Numbered from the stretch's first letter, positions 44,192 to 52,943 are shown. The stretch: 54,369 bases of DNA from Chitinophagaceae bacterium (GCA_016787135.1 JAEUVK010000041.1:1-54369), one strand, 5' to 3'. The notes: generated by a model from the letters alone, not told the origin. Program-made: numbers and translations.

Positions 44192-45661
44192 GTGTTCAAA
44201 AAGTTAGATAAACTGGTTGTTAAAGCATTTGTGGGCCCCTTCATTGCCACGTTCTTCATCACACTGCTGGTGCTGATCATGCAATTCTTCTGGTTGTGGA
44301 TAGATGATTTTGTAGGAAAGGGTCTAGGAGCAGATATCATTCTCAGGTTCATTTGGTACCAGAGTGCGGCATTGGTACCCCTCGCTTTGCCGCTGGCTGT
44401 CCTGCTTTCCTCACTGATGACGTTTGGTAATCTTGGAGAAAGTTTTGAACTCGTTGCTATCAAATCATCCGGCATATCCCTGCTGCGTTTCATGCGGCCT
44501 TTGTTTTTCGTTTCTATACTGATATGCGGTATTGCTTTCTTATTTGCTAATTATATCATACCGGTGGCTAATCTTAAATCAAGGACCATGCTGGCCGATA
44601 TCGTACAGGCACAACCGGCATTCGATCTTAGGGAAGGTGTTTTTTATGATAAGATAGAAGGGTTTGCCATCAAAATAGGGAAAAAGGAAGCCAACGATAC
44701 GGTAATCAGGGACGTGATCGTATATGAACAGGGTAATACCGTGCAGGATAATTTTATTATTGCCAAAAGTGGCATTATGAAAGTGTCGGAGAGTAAAAGA
44801 TTCCTGGAATTCAACCTCAAAGACGGGTGGCGTTACCAGGAAAGGGGAGATAAATACGGCGGGCAAAAGACAGATTATATACGGCTTGGCTTTAAAGAAT
44901 ATAAAAAGCAATTCGACCTGAGTTCCCTTGGCTTTAGTATGCGTACCCCTGATAGTGTTAATAAGAACAACGAAAGGATGTACAGCATGAGGCAACTGGA
45001 CAAGGCTATCGATTCTTTTGAAAAAGAGAACAGGGCCATTTATGAACAGATGCCCAGGACCTTGTACAATGCTTTTGCACATACCCAGTTCTTTGATACG
45101 CTCGGCAGCAGGAAATTACCTGTGGATACCAGCAAACGGCTAAAGACCGCTAAAACGTTTATGCATTTTCTGCCCGACTCTGCCCGTATGGGTGTGCAGC
45201 AAAGAACATTGAGCCAGTTTTCTTCCATGCGGTCAACACTGGAGTCAACTCTTCTCAACCTGAAAGAAAAAGAAAAGAATCTCCGTAAACATAAGATCGA
45301 GTGGCACCGGAAGATCGTTCTTTCGTTGGCGTGTCTTGTCCTGTTCATGATTGGGGCGCCACTTGGATCCATCATCCGAAAAGGAGGGCTGGGTACACCG
45401 CTCATTTTTGCGATCATCTTTTTCCTGGTATTTTATTTTTCCACCAATACCGGTGAAAAATTTGCAAAAGGAAATACACTCACTCCTTTTGCAGGTATGT
45501 GGCTGGCTACGTTCATTCTCGTTCCGATAGGGCTTTTCCTGACCTATAAAGCCATGCGGGATTCGCAGCTTTTCAACAAAGAGAGGTATTACAGGATCGC
45601 CAAACTGCTCGGACGTTTCACCGCTCATATTTCAAAGCAGAAGGAGTCGAAGAAAGAGTAA
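44192..45661 (+). CDS. LptF/LptG-type permease
   Basis: Inner-membrane permease of the lipopolysaccharide-export ABC system, 489 residues. The N-terminus KKLDKLVVKAFVGPF and LVLIMQFFWLWIDD match the family start. Three N-terminal helices (about 15-37, 50-70, 105-125), a large periplasmic beta-jellyroll, and three C-terminal helices (about 380-395, 402-420, 433-455) with IGAPLGSIIRKGGLG. Start codon is GTG; no ATG gives the full first helix. LptF and LptG cannot be told apart here. Next gene is superoxide dismutase, 27 bp away. Confidence 0.9.
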   Translation: MFKKLDKLVVKAFVGPFIATFFITLLVLIMQFFWLWIDDFVGKGLGADIILRFIWYQSAALVPLALPLAVLLSSLMTFGNLGESFELVAIKSSGISLLRFMRPLFFVSILICGIAFLFANYIIPVANLKSRTMLADIVQAQPAFDLREGVFYDKIEGFAIKIGKKEANDTVIRDVIVYEQGNTVQDNFIIAKSGIMKVSESKRFLEFNLKDGWRYQERGDKYGGQKTDYIRLGFKEYKKQFDLSSLGFSMRTPDSVNKNNERMYSMRQLDKAIDSFEKENRAIYEQMPRTLYNAFAHTQFFDTLGSRKLPVDTSKRLKTAKTFMHFLPDSARMGVQQRTLSQFSSMRSTLESTLLNLKEKEKNLRKHKIEWHRKIVLSLACLVLFMIGAPLGSIIRKGGLGTPLIFAIIFFLVFYFSTNTGEKFAKGNTLTPFAGMWLATFILVPIGLFLTYKAMRDSQLFNKERYYRIAKLLGRFTAHISKQKESKKE

Positions 45662-45688
45662 CTTTAAAATTCACTTAAAAATGTTGCT

Positions 45689-46441
45689 ATGAAAAAAAAT
45701 ACATCACGCAGAACCTTTATCGCCGATTCTGCAAAAGCTACCCTGGCCATCACGGCAGGTCTGACAGCTGGCGGTTCTTTGATGGAAGCCTGTGCGGCAC
45801 CGAAACATATTATCTTTTCACCATTCGCTACGGGCTTTATACAGGAGCCATTACCGTATGGATACAATGCGTTGGAAAAAGCCATTGATACAATGACCAT
45901 GGAAATACACTATACCAAACATGCAGGGGCATACTCCGCCAACGTACAGGATGCGGCCAAAGCGGAAGGCGTGGATATGACCCGGCCGCTGGAAGAAGTA
46001 CTTGGAAAAATATCGAAGTATTCAGCTAAAATGAGGAATAATGGGGGCGGGCATTATAACCATGAGCTGTTCTGGAAAAGCATGACAGCCAATAGTACAG
46101 AAAAGCCTTCCGGTAAATTATTATTGGCGATTGAGAGCAGTTTCAATTCATTTGATGCCTTTAAAACACAGTTCACTGATGCCGGTAAAAACCGTTTCGG
46201 CAGCGGCTGGGCCTGGCTTTTTTTAGATGGGGATAAGAAACTGCGCATCGGCTCCACCCCTAACCAGGATAACCCGTTGATGGATATAAGTGAAATAAAA
46301 GGGATGCCGGTACTTGGCCTGGATGTATGGGAACATGCGTATTACCTGCGTTATCAAAACAAACGGCCGGATTATATCGCCAGTTGGTGGAAAGTGGTGA
46401 ACTGGGATTTCATACAGAAGCGCTACGATTCATTTTTATAG
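45689..46441 (+). CDS. exported Fe/Mn superoxide dismutase
   Basis: Removes superoxide to oxygen and hydrogen peroxide. It carries a Tat-type signal (SRRTFIADSAKATLAI) in the first 35 residues ending near Cys35. Metal ligands are visible: H74 (IHYTKH), H125 (YNHELFW), D212 and H216 (LDVWEHAYYL). Gln-193 in NQDNPLMD fits the Fe/Mn type; metal preference cannot be told. Location outside the cytoplasm is inferred from the signal; most SODs of this family are cytosolic. Confidence 0.93.
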   Translation: MKKNTSRRTFIADSAKATLAITAGLTAGGSLMEACAAPKHIIFSPFATGFIQEPLPYGYNALEKAIDTMTMEIHYTKHAGAYSANVQDAAKAEGVDMTRPLEEVLGKISKYSAKMRNNGGGHYNHELFWKSMTANSTEKPSGKLLLAIESSFNSFDAFKTQFTDAGKNRFGSGWAWLFLDGDKKLRIGSTPNQDNPLMDISEIKGMPVLGLDVWEHAYYLRYQNKRPDYIASWWKVVNWDFIQKRYDSFL

Positions 46442-46534
46442 GGGTTACTGCATAGACGTAAAAGGTCTTCAGGATGTAACAAGGCAGGTACTGTTACTGT
46501 ATGAATATAAGAGTCAGCCTCCTGAATAAAAGTT

Positions 46535-47572
46535 TTGACTAATTTGCCGCTCTTGAAAAAGTCTGGTCAGAATCTACAGGTACAAAAATGGGTCGCAGGC
46601 ATCTCTGTTCTTTTGCTTGCAGTAAAAGGTATTGCTTATTACTTCACGGGCTCTGTTGCTATTCTTACCGATGCACTCGAAAGCATTGTCAATGTGGCGG
46701 CCGGTTTTATCGGGCTTTATAGTTTATATGTTGCTGCCAAGCCGAGGGACAAAGATCATCCTTACGGTCATGGGAAGGCGGAATTCCTTTCGGCTGCTGT
46801 TGAAGGAACGTTAATTGGCGTTGCCGGCACGGTCATCCTTTATGAAGCCGTGCAGCATATCATTCACCCGGTCGAGTTAAAAAAGATCGACACAGGTATC
46901 TGGCTCGTGGGCGCAACGGCAGTTGTCAATTACATTATGGGTTACGTTTGTGTGCAGAAAGGGAAAAAAAATAATTCGCTGGCGCTGGAAGCCAGCGGCA
47001 AACATCTGCAAAGCGATACCTATTCGACTCTTGGTATCATCGCAGGTCTCATACTTTTATATTTCACAAATTATTATTGGATAGACAGCGCCGTAGCTAT
47101 CTTCTTCGGGGCGTTCATCATATACACCGGCTACCAGATCATCCGCCAATCCATTGCAGGCATCATGGATGAGGCAGACGAACAATTGCTGGGCAAAATG
47201 GTTGATGTAGTAAACAGGGCCCGCCGGGAAAACTGGGTGGACCTTCATAATTTGCGGGTCATCAAATACGGCAGTGTACTGCACCTCGATTGCCACCTGA
47301 CCGTTCCCTGGTACCTGAATGTGCACGAATCGCACGAAGAAGTGGAAGCCCTATCCGCTATTGCCAGGAAGGAGTTTGGTGAATCGGTTGAAATGTTTGT
47401 GCATTCAGACGGCTGTATGCCTTTTCAGTGTGCTATTTGTGAAAAGCAGGACTGCCAGGCAAGGCAACATGATTTTGTAAAACAAATATCCTGGACACTG
47501 GAGAACATCCTGCAGGATAAAAAACATCGTTTCGAAGAATATGACAAAGACTACAACAAAGTGGAAGCATGA
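46535..47572 (+). CDS. cation diffusion facilitator (CDF) transporter
   Basis: Membrane metal/proton antiporter of 345 residues. Six-helix domain with metal motif LTDALESIVNVAAG near 40 (Asp pair) and HPYGHGKAEFLSA near 76, second site LQSDTYSTLGIIAG near 155, and a C-terminal ferredoxin-like domain. The C-terminal end has a cysteine-rich tail (CMPFQCAICEKQDCQA), which may bind metal. The start is uncertain: no ATG, with TTG at 46535, 46544 and 46553. The last 32 bp overlap the OsmC gene. Confidence 0.87.
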   Translation: MTNLPLLKKSGQNLQVQKWVAGISVLLLAVKGIAYYFTGSVAILTDALESIVNVAAGFIGLYSLYVAAKPRDKDHPYGHGKAEFLSAAVEGTLIGVAGTVILYEAVQHIIHPVELKKIDTGIWLVGATAVVNYIMGYVCVQKGKKNNSLALEASGKHLQSDTYSTLGIIAGLILLYFTNYYWIDSAVAIFFGAFIIYTGYQIIRQSIAGIMDEADEQLLGKMVDVVNRARRENWVDLHNLRVIKYGSVLHLDCHLTVPWYLNVHESHEEVEALSAIARKEFGESVEMFVHSDGCMPFQCAICEKQDCQARQHDFVKQISWTLENILQDKKHRFEEYDKDYNKVEA

Positions 47573-47951
47573 CCGGGTTTTTGAAAGCCACATGGTACAT
47601 GATAACAACCCGCCGGGCATTATCATGGATAGCGACAGGAAAGAAGGCCCCGGCCCCAAATCATTATTGTTATCTGCCATTGCGGGTTGTTCGGGTATTG
47701 ATGTACTGGATATACTGGATAAAATGCGGGTGGTGTATACTGATTTCTCCATGGATGTGGAAGCAGAGCAAACAGATGAGCACCCAAAAGTATATAAGGA
47801 CATCACCATTACCTATACACTGAAAACGGATGCCGCTAATGAAGAAAAAGTGAGAAAAGCAATTGAGCTATCTTTAGAAAAATATTGCGGGGTATCGGCC
47901 ATGCTGAAAAAAAACTCAGCAATCAATTATAAACTGCAATTACTGAAATAA
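47541..47951 (+). CDS. OsmC-family protein
   Basis: Small peroxidase-like protein of 136 residues, fold shared by OsmC and Ohr. The motif KSLLLSAIAGCSGIDVLDIL near 40-60 carries the first Cys; the second Cys lies in LEKYCGVSAML near 117. These two redox cysteines are typical. It begins inside the CDF gene by 32 bp, so they are co-translated, and its stop is 1 bp before the Rrf2 start. Reduces organic or thiol peroxides in relatives. Confidence 0.9.
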   Translation: MTKTTTKWKHDRVFESHMVHDNNPPGIIMDSDRKEGPGPKSLLLSAIAGCSGIDVLDILDKMRVVYTDFSMDVEAEQTDEHPKVYKDITITYTLKTDAANEEKVRKAIELSLEKYCGVSAMLKKNSAINYKLQLLK

Positions 47952-47952
47952 A

Positions 47953-48366
47953 ATGCTCTCGAAAAAATCACAGTACGCATTCAAAGCACTGGCTTACCTG
48001 ACGGAAAAGTATAACCAGGGTCCCGTTCTTATCTCTGAGATATCTTCTAAGAAAAAGGTCCCTTTAAAATTTTTAGAGAATATCCTCCTTGAACTCAAGA
48101 AGGCAGATATTCTCGACAGTAAAAAAGGAAAGGGTGGAGGATATTATTTAAAGAAAGACCCGGCACAGGTAAGAGTGGCTACTATTGTCCGGTTGGTGAA
48201 TGGGCCAATAGCCATGCTGCCCTGTGTCAGTCTCAATTTTTATCATCGCTGCGACAATTGCGATGAAACAGCCTGTGGACTTCATGACATTATGAAGCAG
48301 GTAAGGGATGCTACACTTAACGTCATGGAAACAAAGACATTGGTGGATCTTCTGCCAATGAAATAA
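47953..48366 (+). CDS. Rrf2-family regulator
   Basis: Winged-helix repressor of 137 residues. HTH near 25-52 (LISEISSKKKVPLKFLENIL), then a glycine-rich wing GGGYYL. Cysteines C91, C100, C103 and C108 are suitably placed for an Fe-S cluster, as in IscR, or for thiol sensing, as in CymR. It is directly upstream of the sulfur-assimilation genes, so control of cysteine synthesis is a reasonable inference. Confidence 0.9.
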   Translation: MLSKKSQYAFKALAYLTEKYNQGPVLISEISSKKKVPLKFLENILLELKKADILDSKKGKGGGYYLKKDPAQVRVATIVRLVNGPIAMLPCVSLNFYHRCDNCDETACGLHDIMKQVRDATLNVMETKTLVDLLPMK

Positions 48367-48392
48367 AACGAACAACCGTTTTAGTCCACATG

Positions 48393-48424
48393 TTTGGTGG
48401 GGTAAACTCATTGTCTTATTTTTG
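48393..48424 (+). promoter_or_regulatory. promoter of peroxiredoxin-cys operon
   Basis: TTTG at 48393-48396 and TATTTTTG at 48417-48424 are separated by 20 bp, close to the bacteroidotal TTTG-N19-TAnnTTTG consensus. The predicted start is 20 bp or so before the peroxiredoxin ATG. It lies just after the Rrf2 gene, so that regulator could act here. Confidence 0.6.
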
Positions 48425-48444
48425 TAACCTTAAAATTGTTTGAT

Positions 48445-49080
48445 ATGGCACTTCGTCTCGGGGATGTTGCTCCCAACTTTAAAGCGCAGACCACAGAAGG
48501 TGAAATTGATTTTTATGAATACCTCGGCAATGGCTGGGGCATCCTGTTCTCTCATCCTGCGGATTATACGCCTGTTTGCACCACGGAATTAGGAAAAACA
48601 GCTTTGTTGAAAGAAGAATTTGCCAAACGCAACACCAAAGTACTGGCTGTAAGTGTGGACCCGCTGGATAAACATTTTGGCTGGCGCAATGATATCAATG
48701 AAACGCAGCATTGCAATGTTGATTTCCCCATCATCGCTGATGAGAACAGGGAAGTGGCCACATTATATGATATGATCCATCCGAATGCTTCTGCTACTGC
48801 CACCGTTCGTTCACTGTTCGTGATCGGCCCGGATAAATTAGTGAAACTGATGATCACTTATCCTGCTTCGACAGGAAGGAACTTCTATGAAGTATTACGG
48901 GTACTGGATTCCTTGCAACTGACCGCCGGCTTTAGCGTAGCGACCCCTGCAGACTGGAAAGCAGGCGAAGATGTGATCGTTGTTCCGGCTGTAACAACAG
49001 AAGAGGCAATCAAAAAATTCCCGAAAGGGGTAAAAGTGGTAAAACCTTACCTGCGTTACACACCGCAGCCCAATGTATAA
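48445..49080 (+). CDS. 1-Cys peroxiredoxin (Prx6-like)
   Basis: Thiol peroxidase of 211 residues. Peroxidatic Cys45 in PADYTPVCTTELG; Arg near residue 125 or so (TVRSLFVIGP). The C-terminal extension (about 160-211: PADWKAGEDVIVVPAVTTEEA) is the Prx6/1-Cys type. A second Cys near residue 89 has no typical resolving context. Start is ATG 48445; an upstream TTG only adds three residues. It overlaps the cysH start (TAATG), so the two are coupled. Confidence 0.93.
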   Translation: MALRLGDVAPNFKAQTTEGEIDFYEYLGNGWGILFSHPADYTPVCTTELGKTALLKEEFAKRNTKVLAVSVDPLDKHFGWRNDINETQHCNVDFPIIADENREVATLYDMIHPNASATATVRSLFVIGPDKLVKLMITYPASTGRNFYEVLRVLDSLQLTAGFSVATPADWKAGEDVIVVPAVTTEEAIKKFPKGVKVVKPYLRYTPQPNV

Positions 49081-49793
49081 TGCTGAATCCTGAACAGATA
49101 ACAAAAGTGGAGAGCAGTCCGGTCAGTGAAGCGATAAGATGGATTACTGAATGGTTCCCGCATGGCGTGGTGTTTTCTTCATCACTGGGGCAGGAAGACC
49201 AGGTGCTCACAGACATAATTTTTAAGAATGATCTGCCGGTGAAGATCTTTACGATCGATACCGGCAGGTTATTTAATGAGGCCTACGAATTGCTGGAACG
49301 CACTACGGCACGGTATAAAAAACCGGTGCAGGTGTATTTCCCGGATGCAAAAGATGTGGAAGAGTTTGTGGCGTCAAAAGGCATCAATAGTTTTTATGAA
49401 TCGGTGGACAACCGCAAAGAGTGTTGTCATATCCGGAAAGTAAAACCGCTGAACAGGGCATTGAAAGGGGCGGCGGTCTGGATCACTGGCCTTAGAGCTG
49501 AACAATCTGCCAACCGTCATGATATGCCGATGATCGAATGGTCGGAAGAAAAACAACTCTATAAATTCAATCCGCTCATCAGATGGAGTTATGAGGAGAT
49601 AATGGAGTATATAAAGGAACATAACGTGCCTTACAACCCTTTACATGACAAAGGGTTCATCAGCATCGGTTGCGCACCTTGTACAAGGGCTGTTGAACCG
49701 GGAGAAGATGCCAGGGCGGGCAGATGGTGGTGGGAAACATCACAAAAGGAATGTGGTTTGCATAGTGACAAAGCAATTAAAGTAAACAGTTAA
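49080..49793 (+). CDS. cysH: APS/PAPS reductase
   Basis: Reduces activated sulfate to sulfite. 237 residues. Substrate-binding PP-loop family: FSSSLGQEDQVL near 32, GLRAEQSANR near 137. It carries a 4Fe-4S set C115-C116 and C198/C201 (ECCHIRK; CAPCT) and catalytic C225 (KECGLH). These extra cysteines are the mark of APS reductases, fitting the absence of cysC nearby. Start codon overlaps the peroxiredoxin stop. Confidence 0.94.
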   Translation: MLNPEQITKVESSPVSEAIRWITEWFPHGVVFSSSLGQEDQVLTDIIFKNDLPVKIFTIDTGRLFNEAYELLERTTARYKKPVQVYFPDAKDVEEFVASKGINSFYESVDNRKECCHIRKVKPLNRALKGAAVWITGLRAEQSANRHDMPMIEWSEEKQLYKFNPLIRWSYEEIMEYIKEHNVPYNPLHDKGFISIGCAPCTRAVEPGEDARAGRWWWETSQKECGLHSDKAIKVNS

Positions 49794-49807
49794 GAGATCA
49801 GCAGCGT

Positions 49808-50719
49808 ATGAGCAGTCAATATCATCTCGATTATCTGGAGCAACTGGAAGCGGAAAGTATTCACATCTTCCGCGAAGTGGCCGCACAGTTCGAAAAACCG
49901 GCTTTGCTTTTCAGCGGAGGCAAAGATTCCATTACGTTGGTACACCTGGCCAAAAAAGCATTTGCCCCCGGCAAAATACCTTTTCCGCTGGTGCACATTG
50001 ATACAGGGCATAATTTTCCCGAAGCATTGGAGTTCCGCGACTGGCTGGCCAGTGAAGTAGGGGCCACTCTCATTGTACGAAAAGTAGAGGATACGATCAA
50101 ACAAAGAAGCCTCACAGAGCCCAAAGGAAAATTTCCGAGCCGCAACTGGCTGCAGACATATACCTTGTTAGACACTATCGAAGAATTTAAATTCGATTGT
50201 TGTATCGGGGGCGCCAGGAGGGATGAAGAAAAAGCGAGGGCAAAAGAAAGGATATTCTCTGTCCGGGATGAGTTCGGTCAGTGGAACCCCAAACTGCAGC
50301 GGCCTGAACTCTGGAATATCTACAACGGCCGTATCCATAAAGGAGAAAATGTACGTGTGTTCCCGATCAGCAACTGGACAGAACTTGACATCTGGAATTA
50401 CATACGCAAAGAATATATCGGGTTGCCTTCGATCTATTTCGCTCATGAAAGAAAAGTGATAGAACACGAAGGCCAACTGGTGGCGATCAGCGAATTTGTA
50501 CAACCCGATGCATCGGATGTGGTGCTGACAAAGAAGGTACGTTACCGTACCGTTGGCGATATGACCTGTACTGCGGCTGTTGAATCCAATGCATCGACAC
50601 TGGATGAGGTGATCAATGAAATCATTTCAACAAGGATAAGTGAGAGGGGCGAAACACGGATAGATGATAAAGTGACCGAAGCGGCCATGGAAGACAGGAA
50701 GAAGAACGGGTATTTTTAA
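49808..50719 (+). CDS. cysD: sulfate adenylyltransferase subunit 2
   Basis: Small subunit that forms adenylylsulfate (APS) from ATP and sulfate with CysN. 303 residues, normal length. The PP-loop FSGGKDSITLVHLAKKAF lies at 36-53, and GGARRDEEKARAKERIFS near 136. Starts 15 bp after cysH. The downstream 87 bp before cysN has a long imperfect inverted repeat. Confidence 0.95.
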   Translation: MSSQYHLDYLEQLEAESIHIFREVAAQFEKPALLFSGGKDSITLVHLAKKAFAPGKIPFPLVHIDTGHNFPEALEFRDWLASEVGATLIVRKVEDTIKQRSLTEPKGKFPSRNWLQTYTLLDTIEEFKFDCCIGGARRDEEKARAKERIFSVRDEFGQWNPKLQRPELWNIYNGRIHKGENVRVFPISNWTELDIWNYIRKEYIGLPSIYFAHERKVIEHEGQLVAISEFVQPDASDVVLTKKVRYRTVGDMTCTAAVESNASTLDEVINEIISTRISERGETRIDDKVTEAAMEDRKKNGYF

Positions 50720-50726
50720 AGGGCTG

Positions 50727-50778
50727 TCAGTTGCCAGGTGACTGCTGTAAGCACAGAATTCCAGCACCTGACAACTGA
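50727..50778. repeat. intergenic inverted repeat between cysD and cysN
   Basis: TCAGTTGCCAGGTG (50727-50740) pairs with CACCTGACAACTGA (50765-50778) in 13 of 14 positions. The 24 nt between holds a smaller hairpin CTGT-AAGC-ACAG. It lies 8 bp after the cysD stop; no T-run follows, so it may be an mRNA-processing or stability element. Confidence 0.55.
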
Positions 50779-50806
50779 GTAAAAGAAATAGAAACAACAA
50801 AGGAAA

Positions 50807-52054
50807 ATGGACCTATTACGTTTTATCACTGCCGGCAGCGTGGACGATGGCAAAAGCACATTGATCGGCCGTTTGCTGTACGACAGCAAGAATATACTGA
50901 TCGATCAGCTTGAGGCATTGGAAAAATCGACAAAGAACAGGTCCGACGGATCTGTTGACCTCGCCTTGCTGACCGATGGTCTTCGGGCAGAAAGAGAGCA
51001 GGGCATCACTATTGATGTAGCGTATCGTTATTTTACCACGCCAAAGAGAAAATTTATTATTGCTGATGCACCGGGTCATGTGCAGTACACCCGGAATATG
51101 ATCACCGGGGCCTCCAATGCCAGTCTCATCATCATTCTCATTGACGCCAGGCAGGGAGTCGTAGAACAAACACGCCGTCACTCTATCATTGCATCATTGC
51201 TGAAGATACCGCATGTAGTGGTCGCTATAAATAAAATGGACCTGGTGGAATATTCACAGGATGTATTCAACAACATTGTGATCGAATATGCCGAAGTAGC
51301 AAAGCAACTTGGATTGAAGGACGTTACCTACATTCCCATGAGTGCCCTGAACGGGGATAATATCGTTGACCGTTCCGCAAATATTACATGGTACGAGGGT
51401 AAACCATTGCTGGAGTTTTTGGAAGACGTAGAACTGAATCAGGACGTCAACCTGACCGATGCAAGGTTCCAGGTACAGTTCGTTATCCGTCCGCAGACGG
51501 AAGAACTTCATGATTACCGCGGCTATGCCGGTAAAGTGATCAGCGGGGTATATAAAAAAGGAGATAAAGTGACCCTGTTGCCTGTAGGTATTGAAACCGC
51601 TATCAGCAAACTGGAAGTAGGGGGTAAGGAAGTGGAAGAAGTATTTGCCCCGCAGGCAGCGGTGATTCAGCTGGTGGAAGATATCGATGTCAGCCGCGGC
51701 GATTCCATTGTAAAAACAGGCGATCACCAGCCGCATGTGAACAATGAACTGGAAGTATTACTTTGCTGGATGGATGATAAACCGCTGATCGCCGGCAACA
51801 AATATTTATTACAGCATAATAGCCGCCTCGTGAGGGTTGTGGTGCGCAACGTGGAATACAAACTCGATGTGAACAGCCTGCAGCAGCAATCGGTGGAAGG
51901 AAATGTGAAATTGAATGAAGTGGTAAAGGCCACCATCAAAACGGCATCACCTTTGGTGTACGATCCTTATACAAAGCTCAGTGTCAACGGCAGCGCCATC
52001 CTGGTGGATGAGACCAGTAACAGTACCGTAGCCGCTGTGTTGTTGCAGCAATAA
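50807..52054 (+). CDS. cysN: sulfate adenylyltransferase subunit 1
   Basis: EF-Tu-like GTPase subunit of ATP sulfurylase. 415 residues; no APS kinase (CysC) domain is fused. G-motifs: GSVDDGKSTLIGRLLYD at 9-25, DAPGHVQYTRNM near 88, INKMDLV near 143. Domain 2 and 3 beta-barrels follow. Because APS kinase is absent, APS is presumably used directly by the cysH product. Confidence 0.95.
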   Translation: MDLLRFITAGSVDDGKSTLIGRLLYDSKNILIDQLEALEKSTKNRSDGSVDLALLTDGLRAEREQGITIDVAYRYFTTPKRKFIIADAPGHVQYTRNMITGASNASLIIILIDARQGVVEQTRRHSIIASLLKIPHVVVAINKMDLVEYSQDVFNNIVIEYAEVAKQLGLKDVTYIPMSALNGDNIVDRSANITWYEGKPLLEFLEDVELNQDVNLTDARFQVQFVIRPQTEELHDYRGYAGKVISGVYKKGDKVTLLPVGIETAISKLEVGGKEVEEVFAPQAAVIQLVEDIDVSRGDSIVKTGDHQPHVNNELEVLLCWMDDKPLIAGNKYLLQHNSRLVRVVVRNVEYKLDVNSLQQQSVEGNVKLNEVVKATIKTASPLVYDPYTKLSVNGSAILVDETSNSTVAAVLLQQ

Positions 52055-52121
52055 GCCGCCATTATTTGTCTTATGTACGAATAGTTCTTCAACAATTGTG
52101 TTGGAAGAAAGTAAGTATAGT

Positions 52122-52943
52122 ATGCCTGAACAGGATTTATATAATGATAATATTCAGCCCGGTGGCGGCTGTGTGATCCTGGCCGGGGCAGGCCCCGGTG
52201 ATCCTGAACTGATCACCCTGAAGCTGCAAAGACGCATTGCAGAAGCCGATGTAATCATTACTGACCGCCTCGTGAACCCTTCCATCATCAGTGACCATGC
52301 CCGCCGGGAGACGGAAGTGATATTGGCCGGCAAGCAGGGATACAATGATGCTTCCCTGGTACAAAAAGAAGTGACAGCACTGATCATTGAACATGCACTG
52401 GCGGGTAAAACCGTTTTAAGGTTGAAAGGCGGCGATGTGGCTTTCTTCAGCAATGTGCTGGATGAGCTACTGGCATTACAGGAAAATAATATCCCTTTCG
52501 AAATTATACCCGGTATTACGGCCGCATCCGGCGCTTCGGCCTATGCTGGCATACCGCTCACGGCAAGAGGCTATGCGCAGGGTGTGCAGTTCATTGCCTT
52601 CAACCCTAACAATTATTTCAGTACTGATCAATGGAAGGCTATAGCCACCAGTACCGATACATTGGTTTTTTATATGGCTGCCAAAAATATCATTGAGCTG
52701 GCTGAAATGATGCTGCAATATTCAAAAAGGCCCGCTACAGGCCTGGCCGTGATCGAACAGGCTACTACGGTACACCAGAAAGTACATATCACTACCTTAA
52801 AAAAATGTGCCGCTGATTTTGCTGACCTGTCTTTCAGTTCTCCTTCACTCGTCATCATCGGTGATGTGGTAAAGCTCCACAACGAATTCAACTGGTTCAA
52901 AGCCGATGGGAACGGCAGTGTCTTTCAGGAGTTGAGTAAATAA
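52122..52943 (+). CDS. cobA: uroporphyrinogen-III C-methyltransferase
   Basis: Makes precorrin-2 from uroporphyrinogen III with two SAM, the first step of siroheme. 273 residues from ATG 52122; GTG at 52098 could add eight. Motifs VILAGAGPGDPELITL near 20, the GGDVAFFSNVLDEL where relatives have GGDPF-type residues, and PGITAASGASAYAGIPLTAR near 135. Siroheme is needed by sulfite reductase, which fits the sulfur-assimilation block. A CysG-type dehydrogenase part is not fused. Confidence 0.9.
   Translation: MPEQDLYNDNIQPGGGCVILAGAGPGDPELITLKLQRRIAEADVIITDRLVNPSIISDHARRETEVILAGKQGYNDASLVQKEVTALIIEHALAGKTVLRLKGGDVAFFSNVLDELLALQENNIPFEIIPGITAASGASAYAGIPLTARGYAQGVQFIAFNPNNYFSTDQWKAIATSTDTLVFYMAAKNIIELAEMMLQYSKRPATGLAVIEQATTVHQKVHITTLKKCAADFADLSFSSPSLVIIGDVVKLHNEFNWFKADGNGSVFQELSK

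Noticed and set aside
46501..46542. A 13-codon leader peptide before the CDF gene
   Set aside because: No ribosome-binding site and too short to separate from chance.
51254..51736. A 160-codon minus-strand frame across cysN
   Set aside because: Antisense to the GTPase gene with full G motifs; translation rich in Phe/His/Cys as in shadows.
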